40,028 bases of DNA, taken from the NCBI GenBank assembly GCA_022819605.1, contig JAJEGW010000110.1, positions 1 to 40,028 of the forward strand, written 5' to 3'. The translations under genes and the position numbers were made by a program. The notes below the pieces were generated by a model, which was not told the origin of the DNA, made no database searches, and saw nothing but the letters and a program-made list of their open reading frames with translations. Source of the DNA: Silicimonas sp. Lineage in GTDB: Bacteria > Pseudomonadota > Alphaproteobacteria > Rhodobacterales > Rhodobacteraceae. Positions 33,537 to 40,028 of the stretch are shown piece after piece. Each line of letters begins with the position of its first letter. The stretch's first letter is position 1.

Positions 33537-33823
33537 TGAGCGTCCTCTCGGCCATAGTTCTGCTTGCGGTTGTCTGGTTCATGGTCCTGTTTGTCGTGCT
33601 GCCAATTCGCCTGAAGACGCAGGGTGACGTAGGCGAAAGCGTTCAGGGTACGCATGCCGGCTCTCCGGCATCGTCATTCTCCATGCTTCGCAAACTGAAG
33701 ATCACCACGATATGGGCGGTGCTGATCTGGGCCCTGATTGCCTCCGTCATACTTTGGGGAGGAATCACGGTCAGGGACATCGACTTTTTTGACCGGATGG
33801 GACCTGCTGAGAGTTCCGGGTAG
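33536..33823 (+). CDS. DUF1467 family membrane protein
   Basis: The 95-residue protein has two helices (VLSAIVLLAVVWFMVLFVVLPI and a second near LKITTIWAVLIWALIASVILWGG), flanking a short hydrophilic loop. The W-F-x-x-L-F-x-x-LP-x-R motif after the first helix is typical of DUF1467, a small inner-membrane family of alphaproteobacteria usually found just after mce. Function unknown. The start codon overlaps the mce stop by one base. Confidence 0.88.
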   Translation: MSVLSAIVLLAVVWFMVLFVVLPIRLKTQGDVGESVQGTHAGSPASSFSMLRKLKITTIWAVLIWALIASVILWGGITVRDIDFFDRMGPAESSG

Positions 33824-33920
33824 CTTCGGGACCGCTTCCCCTCCAGAACTGACATTCGACCGCTTGGTCCACCTCGGCTTCGTCTGCGAGCGGGCGCAGA
33901 CGGTGCATGGCTTCCCACGT

Positions 33921-34613
33921 TCAGGAGGCGAGTTCGTGATAGATGTGCGTGAAGGTCGCGGCACCCAGAACCGGAATCAGGAGATTGAACAGCGGTACCG
34001 TCAGCAGCATGGCCATCAGCGCTCCCGTGATCCAGATCACGGGGAGATGCTGTCGGAATAAGCGCCCGGCATCCCTCCGTCCCATGCGTCGCACGGCAAT
34101 CACCCGGAAGTACTCGCGCCCAAGCAGGAAGCCGTTCAGCCCGAAAAAGACAAGCGGCGAAAGCGGCGTGAAGTATAGTACGAGGGCCACGAGATTGGTG
34201 ACAAGCACGATGCCCAGAAAGCCGATCGATTCCCTCAGGCCGTCCATCGATCCGGTGCGCGGAGCGGGGGAGAGCATGGGGTAGTGCCTGGCTTCGACCG
34301 CGTCGGCCACATCGTCGAGGAAAATGCCGGTGAACGCGGCGGCGACGGGTACCATCAAGAATGTCGAGAGCACCGCCATGACAAGGAATGATCCCAGGGA
34401 AACGAATTGGCGGGGAACGGAAATCTCGCCCAGCCAAGGCAACGCGATCACATCTGGAAGAAACCAGAGCAGGACACACAAGACTGCTACGTAGATCGCG
34501 AACAGAAACAGGATCGTCATCAGCAGGCCCTTCGCAAGCACTGTCCGAAATCGGGGATCCCGGATCTGGCCGAAGGCAGCCAGAAACGCCCTCGGAATCA
34601 GGATGCCACCCAT
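33921..34613 (-). CDS. EI24/CysZ-like membrane protein
   Basis: The 230-residue protein has four or more hydrophobic helices and the EI24 layout: RFRTVLAKGLLMTILFLFAIYVAVL, SFLVMAVLSTFLMVPVAAAFTGIFLDDVADAVE, SIGFLGIVLVTNLVALVLYF, FFGLNGFLLGREYFRVIAVRRMG and a final helix before FTHIYHEL. CysZ members move sulfate inward; this one is only family-level, so transport of sulfate is not asserted. It overlaps the end of the nitroreductase gene by 16 bp and is probably cotranscribed with it. Confidence 0.85.
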   Translation of the reverse strand: MGGILIPRAFLAAFGQIRDPRFRTVLAKGLLMTILFLFAIYVAVLCVLLWFLPDVIALPWLGEISVPRQFVSLGSFLVMAVLSTFLMVPVAAAFTGIFLDDVADAVEARHYPMLSPAPRTGSMDGLRESIGFLGIVLVTNLVALVLYFTPLSPLVFFGLNGFLLGREYFRVIAVRRMGRRDAGRLFRQHLPVIWITGALMAMLLTVPLFNLLIPVLGAATFTHIYHELAS

Positions 34614-35176
34614 TCGGTGATCGCGTCGAGGTCGGGCCGCGGGCGATCCGGCGGAGCGCTTGTCTCGCTGCCGACATGAATGATGCCGGCAATCCATTCG
34701 CGGGGTCCGAGCCCAAGATGCCGTTCCCGCCAGTCGCGGTCATGGCAGGCCCAGCCAGTAAGCCAGTTCGCTCCCCACCCGGCCGCGAGACACGCATTCA
34801 GGAGCTGCATGCAGACAGCACCGGCAGACAGGGTCTGCTCGATTTCAGGGATCTTATCGGAGGGCTTTGGGCATGCAACCACGGCTACTGCGAGGAGCGA
34901 GCGTGAATACTCGTCCACCGACTTGGCGATCTTTTCTGGCTCGATCCCAAGCTCGTTGCCCTTGGAGGGAAGCGTCAAGGCAAGTCGCTCGAGCGCCTCT
35001 TTCTCCAAGACAATGAAGCGCCAAGGCTCCAGTTTCCCGTGATCGGGAGATCGGGCGGCAACGGTGAGCAGTCGGCGAAGCGAGTCGCGGTCAGGTGCCG
35101 GCGCCGCGAGCGTCTTTGCAGGACGCGAGCGGCGCGTTTCGAGGAATCTCAGCGCTTCAAGATGGGATGCGGGCAT
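34598..35176 (-). CDS. Nitroreductase family protein (YdjA-like)
   Basis: The 192-residue flavoprotein begins MPASHLEALRFLETRRSRPAK and has AARSPDHGKLEPWRFIVLE (FMN-binding start), SAGAVCMQLLNACLAAGWGANWLTGW and IAGIIHVGSETSAPPDRPRPDL, as in YdjA-type minimal nitroreductases. These use NAD(P)H and FMN; the physiological substrate is usually unknown. AAGGAG five bases before ATG 35176 decides the start over the GTG two codons earlier. The EI24 gene begins inside its last codons. Confidence 0.9.
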   Translation of the reverse strand: MPASHLEALRFLETRRSRPAKTLAAPAPDRDSLRRLLTVAARSPDHGKLEPWRFIVLEKEALERLALTLPSKGNELGIEPEKIAKSVDEYSRSLLAVAVVACPKPSDKIPEIEQTLSAGAVCMQLLNACLAAGWGANWLTGWACHDRDWRERHLGLGPREWIAGIIHVGSETSAPPDRPRPDLDAITEWVAS

Positions 35177-35241
35177 GTGCACTCCTTGGATGTCTGCGTC
35201 GACAGGTCGGACCGGAACGGACCGTAGGAAATCAGTCCCGC

Positions 35242-36339
35242 CTACGCCGAATGCAGGAAATGCAACACATCGCCCTCCCTGACAACATAGTTTCTGCCTT
35301 CGGCACGGAGCTTTCCGGCATCTCGTGCACCACTCTCTCCGCCAAGTTCAACGTAGTCCGCGAAGCCCACCGTCTCGGCTCGGATGAAGCCCTTCTCGAA
35401 GTCGCTGTGGACGGCACCGGCTGCCTGATGGGCGCGTGCGCCCTTCCGCACGGTCCAGGCGCGTGCCTCCTTGGGGTTGGCCGTGAAGAAGGTCTGCAAT
35501 TCCAAGAGCTCGTAGCCTGCACGCACCATGCGGTCCAGGCCTGGTCCATCCAGGCGCATTTCCGCGAGGAACATCGCTGCCTCTTCAGGCTCAAGCTGGC
35601 TGATGTCCTCCTCGATCTTGGCCGAAATCACGACCGATGCTGCATGCTGTTCCGCTGCCATCCGCTCGACGGCGGCGGTGTGTTCGTTGCCGGATGCAGC
35701 CTCGTCTTCTGACACGTTGCAAACATAGAGCACGGGCTTTGCGGTAAGCAGCTGCAACATCTTCCATGCGCTCGCCCTGTTGTCAGCAACCTCGACAGTT
35801 CGTGCAGGCTGGCCCGATTCGAGGGCCGCCCCGGCAGTCACAAGAAGGGCTTCCTGCGTGATGGCCTCCTTGTCTCCGCCTCTTACCTTGCGGGCAATGT
35901 TCTGCAGGCGCCTTTCTACTGATTCGAGATCCGCGAGCATGAGTTCCGTGTCTACCGTCCCTGCGTCCGCCAAGGGGTCGATGCGACCTTCGACATGAGT
36001 CACGTCATTGTCGTCAAAGCAGCGCAGCACATGCGCGATTGCATCGACCTCGCGAATATTGGCCAAGAACTGGTTGCCTAGACCTTCGCCCTTTGATGCG
36101 CCTTTCACGAGGCCGGCGATGTCAACAAAGGTCATCCGGGCTGGAATCACGTCCCGGCTTCTCGCGATTTCCGCCAATCTGGGAAGGCGATCATCCGGCA
36201 CGGCGACGTCCCCGACATTGGGCTGAATCGTGCAGAACGGGAAGTTCGCGGCCTGCGCCGCAGCGGTTCTCGTGAGAGCGTTGAAGAGGGTGGACTTGCC
36301 CACGTTCGGCAGTCCCACAATCCCGGTTCTGAAGCCCAC
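35242..36339 (-). CDS. ychF: YchF/OLA1-type translation-associated ATPase
   Basis: The 365-residue P-loop protein has GIVGLPNVGKSTLFNALT, NFPFCTIQPNVGDVAVPD, FVDIAGLVKGASKGEGLGNQFL and the ATP-specifying segment KPVLYVCNVSEDE (NxxE replacing NKxD). The C-terminal TGS domain reads LQTFFTANPKEARAWTVRKGARAHQAAGAVHSDFEKGFIRAE. The start is GTG 36339 with GAGGGG eight bases upstream; a nearby ATG is out of frame. It is the usual length. It is divergent from the VOC gene with a 97-bp gap. Confidence 0.96.
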   Translation of the reverse strand: MGFRTGIVGLPNVGKSTLFNALTRTAAAQAANFPFCTIQPNVGDVAVPDDRLPRLAEIARSRDVIPARMTFVDIAGLVKGASKGEGLGNQFLANIREVDAIAHVLRCFDDNDVTHVEGRIDPLADAGTVDTELMLADLESVERRLQNIARKVRGGDKEAITQEALLVTAGAALESGQPARTVEVADNRASAWKMLQLLTAKPVLYVCNVSEDEAASGNEHTAAVERMAAEQHAASVVISAKIEEDISQLEPEEAAMFLAEMRLDGPGLDRMVRAGYELLELQTFFTANPKEARAWTVRKGARAHQAAGAVHSDFEKGFIRAETVGFADYVELGGESGARDAGKLRAEGRNYVVREGDVLHFLHSA

Positions 36340-36436
36340 GATGCATTCCCCTCGCGTGTCGTCACGGGGCAATATCCGGCACCTGCATTCCGCGCAAGAT
36401 GTGCTAAGGTGGATCCAAATCAAGGGAGGATACATT

Positions 36437-36850
36437 ATGCAGCTTTCACCGTACCTGTTCTTCAACGACGGCCTGTGCCGGGAGGCGATGACGACATACG
36501 CCGACATCTTGGGAGGCGAGCTGGGCATGGTCGTTGCGGCAGCCGACATGCCGCCCGAGTTTCCCATCGACGAGGACAAGAAGAACTGGCTGGCCCATTG
36601 CGAGGTGAACTTTCCCGATGGCAAGCTTATGGGATCGGATTCCCTCACGGGACCATCGGAACCGATGGCCGGGGCGAACGTGATGGTGAACTTCGCAATG
36701 AAGGAAGCTGCAGAGACCGCCTTCAATCGGCTCGCGGATGGCGGAGAGGTCACCATGCCTTTCGCAGCTACCTTCTGGAGCGCGGGTTTCGGAATGCTGA
36801 CCGACCGGTACGGCGTGCGCTGGATGCTCGGCTGCGAAGAAGCGCCCTGA
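36437..36850 (+). CDS. VOC family protein (PhnB-like)
   Basis: The 137-residue protein reads MQLSPYLFFNDGLCREAM, AHCEVNFPDGKLMGSDSL, EAAETAFNRLADGGEVTMPFAATFWSAGFGMLTDRYGVRWMLG. This is the PhnB/3-demethylubiquinone-methyltransferase-like VOC group. These are small dimeric proteins of uncertain role despite the name. AGGGAGGA lies just before the ATG. It is followed by trpA after 57 bp; a functional link is not implied. Confidence 0.9.
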   Translation: MQLSPYLFFNDGLCREAMTTYADILGGELGMVVAAADMPPEFPIDEDKKNWLAHCEVNFPDGKLMGSDSLTGPSEPMAGANVMVNFAMKEAAETAFNRLADGGEVTMPFAATFWSAGFGMLTDRYGVRWMLGCEEAP

Positions 36851-36907
36851 GGCGTTGATCTTCCCTGGCCGATTGTGCACAGAGATTGGGACTGACGGAG
36901 TGGATTC

Positions 36908-37699
36908 ATGACTCGGATTGATGCCCGTTTCGCGGCCCTGAGGGCGGAGGGCCGAAAGGCCTTCGTCGCCTACGTGATGGCAGGGGACCCCGACTTTGAC
37001 GCCTCGCTTGAGATACTGAAGGGCCTGCCCGGAGCTGGAGTCGACGTGATCGAGCTGGGCTTGCCGTTCACCGATCCGATGGCGGACGGGCCGGTGATTC
37101 AGCTGGCAGGGCAGCGCGCCCTCGCTGCCGGTCAGACGCTGAAGAAGACGCTGGCTTTGGTGCAGGCGTTTCGTGAGGGTGATGACGAGGCGCCGATCGT
37201 CCTGATGGGGTACTACAACCCGATCTTGAATCATGGAGTGGAGCCTTTTTTGCGCGATGCAAAGGCTGCCGGCGTGGATGGCCTGATCATCGTTGACCTG
37301 CCTCCCGAAGAGGACGATGAGCTCTGCATTCCAGCGCAGGAAGCGGGGCTGAACTTCATCCGGCTTGCCACGCCGACCACCGACGAGCGGCGCTTGCCAA
37401 AGGTCATGCAAAACACGTCTGGGTTCGTCTACTATGTCTCGATCACCGGAATTACTGGTGCGGCCAACGCGGTTGCCGGCGAAGTCGGCCCGGAAGTGGA
37501 CAGGATAAAGGCCGTGACGGACCTGCCGGTCGTGGTTGGGTTCGGAATCAAGACGCCGGATGCTGGTCGCGAAATCGCCCGCATCGCGGACGGTGCAGTC
37601 GTTGGGTCCGCAATCGTCGATCTCGTCGGAAAGGGGCGACCGCCTGCGGAGGTGCTCGATTTCATTAGCAAGCTTGCTGACGGCGCCCATTCCGCGTGA
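36908..37699 (+). CDS. trpA: Tryptophan synthase alpha subunit
   Basis: The 263-residue TIM-barrel enzyme splits indole-3-glycerol phosphate to indole. Signatures: [39 protein letters not shown] (catalytic Glu and Asp), [51 protein letters not shown] and [10 protein letters not shown]. The start has ACGGAG upstream. trpB is not adjacent on this side, so the trp genes are split or trpB lies elsewhere. Confidence 0.97.
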   Translation: MTRIDARFAALRAEGRKAFVAYVMAGDPDFDASLEILKGLPGAGVDVIELGLPFTDPMADGPVIQLAGQRALAAGQTLKKTLALVQAFREGDDEAPIVLMGYYNPILNHGVEPFLRDAKAAGVDGLIIVDLPPEEDDELCIPAQEAGLNFIRLATPTTDERRLPKVMQNTSGFVYYVSITGITGAANAVAGEVGPEVDRIKAVTDLPVVVGFGIKTPDAGREIARIADGAVVGSAIVDLVGKGRPPAEVLDFISKLADGAHSA

Positions 37700-37793
37700 A
37701 GCGTGCCGTGCATTCACGCCATCCGAGACTGCCCCGAGACAATGCACGAAATGGACGTTCAGGGCGTTTCGGGCCGGAGGTCCGCTGCGAGCC

Positions 37794-39875
37794 TCAGAGG
37801 CGTAATCCCTCGATGACCCAGAGGGATGCCGGATAGCTCCAGGGAAGCGTGAGGCCCTTGGAGACGAGGAAGCGTCCTGAGAGCATGAGGGGACCGCCCT
37901 TCAGCGCCATGTTGCCGCGTGAGAGCCGAACCGTGTCGTCGCGGTTGGCAAGCTCGACCCTATAGGACGCATTCGGGTCGAGATCGGCGAGGCGGATCGG
38001 GCGGGGCAAGATCTGGGCAGAGGTCGCCGACTTGCCGATGAAGGCAGCAAAGCGGGAGCGGTCTGCCGAGATGTGCATCTCGGCGATGATCGCCGGGTCC
38101 GCGCTGTCAAGGCGCAGGATGTCCGCCTGCATCATCCAGTCGCGATTGCTCTTCCACCATGCAATGACCTTTGCGAGAACTGCCGTATCGTCTTCGGTCA
38201 ATTCGCGGGGATCCATCTCGATGCCCATGTGCCGACTCGCTGCAACCCAGGCCCGGAATCGGATGTCAAGGCTCCGGCCGCTCGTGTGGCTGACTCGAGG
38301 CCCGACATGGCTGCCGGTCACGGCCGCCGGGAGGAAGAGCGCGGCGTTGTGCTGCATGGCAAGGCGCTCCAGGGCATCATTCGAATCCGAAAGCCATGCT
38401 CGCTGGGTGTGCGAGAGAATGCCCAGGTCGAGTCGTCCGCCGCCCGAGGCACAGGTTTCGATCTCGACGTCGGGAAATGCCTCGCGAAGCCGACCCATCA
38501 GGACGTGTGTTCCCTTGGCCTGAGCGTGATCGGGGACCGGCAGGACGCGATTGTGGTCCCACTTGATGTAGTCGATGTCGTGGGCATTGAGGATAGCGGA
38601 GATTTTCGCGAACGCGTGTTCGCGTACAGCCGCGTTCGACATGTCGAGCGCCATCTGCTGGCGCCCGAGAATCTGGTCGCTTGGACCGAGTGCCCAGTCC
38701 GGGTGCTTCCGATAGACGCCGCTGTCGGGGTTGATCATTTCCGGTTCGAACCAGATGCCGAACGTCATGCCGAGGCCGTGGACGTATTTGATGAGAGGAT
38801 CCAGGCCATCCGGGAACTTGCGTCGGTCAACATCCCAGTCCGGAATTGAGCTGGTGTCGTCATTGCGCGCGTCGAACCAGCCGTCGTCGAGCACGAATCG
38901 CTCCGCACCAAGCCGAGCGGCGTGACCTGCAATGTCTTTGAGCACTTCCGGCTTGTGGTCGAAGTAGACGGCTTCCCAGCAATTGTAGTGCAAGGGGCGT
39001 GGGCGCTCAGGCTTTGGCCAGGTCACGACGTGGTCTCGGACGTGGCGCTGGAATGACACCGCACATCCGTTCAACCCGGTTCCAGAGTAGGCGAGATAGA
39101 GTGGTGCCGTTTCAAATTCCAGGCCAGGCCTTGAATCAATTCCCGTGGCGTGCCCGAACTGGACCTGCCGTCGCCCGTCCGGGAGTTCCTCGGCCACCAT
39201 GCGGTGCCCGCCGGACCAGCCGTAGTGAAACGCCCATGCCTCGCCCTGGGTGTTTGTTGCGCCACGCGCGGGTACGAACAGCCCCGGAAAGTGCTCGTGG
39301 CCGGATCGCCCCGTGCGGTTCTCGCGGAGGCGGATGCCCGGGATCCATGGCGTGCGATTCAGCTGGAACTCGCCGCACCAACGGCCCGAAACGTCGATCA
39401 TCTCGTCCGAGTGCTGTGCGGCAGGCATGACTGGTGCCGCCAGCCAAAGCACGCAGACCGGCTTGTCCGACCTAAGCTTGGCGGACGCCGTGATGACACG
39501 GGTTGCGGAATCCATGGCAAGGGACGCCAGATAGGTCATTCCGTTCGCTTTATCGCGATAGGTCAGGTCGATGCGGTCGTCGTCGGCGTTTGCAGAATCA
39601 AGCAGCAAGGTTCCATGGATCGGCGCGCCGTCGACAGCATGCGCGATCAGGCCAGGCTGTCCCGGAAAGGTGCGGGCCGTTTCCGGGCAGATCGAGAGAT
39701 CGGGATTTACGTCCAGCATGCCGCCCGTGACGTCGAGGCTGCTCGCGTCAACGAGCGCGTCCAGGCTTTCTGACGCGGGCAGGGCGGCGCCCCAGTAGAT
39801 GACTTCAGGCAGGCGATTCCCGCGCGCGGCCAGGACCACGGTTTGGTGGCCGTCGTCAAGTCTCCATGCGTGCAT
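37794..39875 (-). CDS. GH36 alpha-galactosidase
   Basis: The 693-residue glycosidase has the GH36 order: a beta-sandwich N-terminal region, then LHYNCWEAVYFD, FVLDDGWFDARNDD, FGIWFEPEMINPDS, DYIKWDHNRVL with the nucleophile near D440, ETCASGGGRLDLGIL, and WLSDSNDALERLAMQ with the acid/base near D497. It should release terminal alpha-galactose from sugars such as melibiose or raffinose. No signal peptide is visible, so it acts in the cytoplasm on imported oligosaccharide. Its ATG shares one base with the stop of an upstream ABC permease, so it belongs to an uptake operon that continues beyond the window. Confidence 0.94.
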   Translation of the reverse strand: MHAWRLDDGHQTVVLAARGNRLPEVIYWGAALPASESLDALVDASSLDVTGGMLDVNPDLSICPETARTFPGQPGLIAHAVDGAPIHGTLLLDSANADDDRIDLTYRDKANGMTYLASLAMDSATRVITASAKLRSDKPVCVLWLAAPVMPAAQHSDEMIDVSGRWCGEFQLNRTPWIPGIRLRENRTGRSGHEHFPGLFVPARGATNTQGEAWAFHYGWSGGHRMVAEELPDGRRQVQFGHATGIDSRPGLEFETAPLYLAYSGTGLNGCAVSFQRHVRDHVVTWPKPERPRPLHYNCWEAVYFDHKPEVLKDIAGHAARLGAERFVLDDGWFDARNDDTSSIPDWDVDRRKFPDGLDPLIKYVHGLGMTFGIWFEPEMINPDSGVYRKHPDWALGPSDQILGRQQMALDMSNAAVREHAFAKISAILNAHDIDYIKWDHNRVLPVPDHAQAKGTHVLMGRLREAFPDVEIETCASGGGRLDLGILSHTQRAWLSDSNDALERLAMQHNAALFLPAAVTGSHVGPRVSHTSGRSLDIRFRAWVAASRHMGIEMDPRELTEDDTAVLAKVIAWWKSNRDWMMQADILRLDSADPAIIAEMHISADRSRFAAFIGKSATSAQILPRPIRLADLDPNASYRVELANRDDTVRLSRGNMALKGGPLMLSGRFLVSKGLTLPWSYPASLWVIEGLRL

Positions 39876-40028
39876 TACTTGACGGCACCAAGCGTGAGAC
39901 CGGCAATGAAGTGTCTTTGCATCAGGAAGAACATCAGGACCGGCGGCAGCGCCGCGACGATCGAGCCTGCGCTCATCAGGTGATAGGCGGCGCGGAACTG
40001 GGCATTGAAGGACGTGATGCCGGCGGTG
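39875..40028 (-). CDS. Carbohydrate ABC transporter permease, MalG-type (C-terminal end only)
   Basis: Only the last ~50 residues are present, ending TAA at 39877-39875. They read FNAQFRAAYHLMSAGSIVAALPPVLMFFLMQ, then RHFIAGLTLGAVK, the standard C-terminus of MalG/AglG-type inner-membrane permeases (final helix followed by the Q-R-x-x-x-x-G-L-T-x-GAVK tail). With the coupled alpha-galactosidase this suggests an alpha-galactoside uptake system. Confidence 0.88.
   Translation of the reverse strand, partial: TAGITSFNAQFRAAYHLMSAGSIVAALPPVLMFFLMQRHFIAGLTLGAVK

Overview
The window looks like chromosomal DNA of an alphaproteobacterium close to the Rhodobacterales. I infer this from gene order and lineage-typical families, not from a database search: secG next to pyrG, xseA divergent from purD, ftsY with a DMT transporter, glyQ-DUF6446-glyS followed by a PPDK-like gene, mce-DUF1467, and a SAM-II riboswitch before metZ. 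Base composition is moderately GC-rich. One ATPase gene near 25 kb looks clearly richer in GC than its neighbours.

Layout. 1-3.2 kb (minus): truncated Fic protein with its own repeat-rich promoter, a formylglycine-generating-enzyme-like protein, a PhnD-like binding protein and a TerB-like protein. 3.3-9.4 kb (minus): housekeeping genes pyrG, secG, an EamA transporter, ftsY and xseA. 9.5-11.5 kb (plus): purD and yciB. 11.6-13.4 kb (minus): a glutathione transferase and a two-gene module resembling a toxin-antitoxin pair with a zinc-ribbon antitoxin. 13.9-18 kb (plus): SAM-II riboswitch, metZ (apparently starting at AUU), a class I glutamine amidotransferase and trkH. 18.3-24.3 kb: an accessory and partly decayed block with hipBA, a frameshifted multicopper-oxidase tail, a sensor kinase broken by an in-frame amber codon, its response regulator and a DUF3500 protein. 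24.3-26.2 kb: a GC-rich AAA ATPase flanked by short direct repeats, probably acquired. 26.2-33.8 kb (plus): glyQ, DUF6446, glyS, a PPDK-like protein with an eroded ATP-binding half, methylmalonyl-CoA epimerase and DUF1467. 33.9-36.3 kb (minus): EI24-family membrane protein, nitroreductase and ychF. 36.4-37.7 kb (plus): a VOC protein and trpA. 37.8-40 kb (minus): a GH36 alpha-galactosidase coupled to the end of a sugar ABC permease.

How the genes relate. Most are ordinary metabolism, translation and secretion. The most distinctive signals are: the zinc-ribbon/MqsR-like gene pair; the Fic gene with four TGAAACGA boxes; the riboswitch-plus-AUU-start metZ leader; the decay of the two-component/copper-oxidase neighbourhood; the PPDK-like protein that keeps the PEP and phosphohistidine chemistry but has lost recognisable ATP-binding motifs; and the repeat-flanked GC-rich ATPase. 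No CRISPR array, rRNA, tRNA or intact insertion sequence was recognised.
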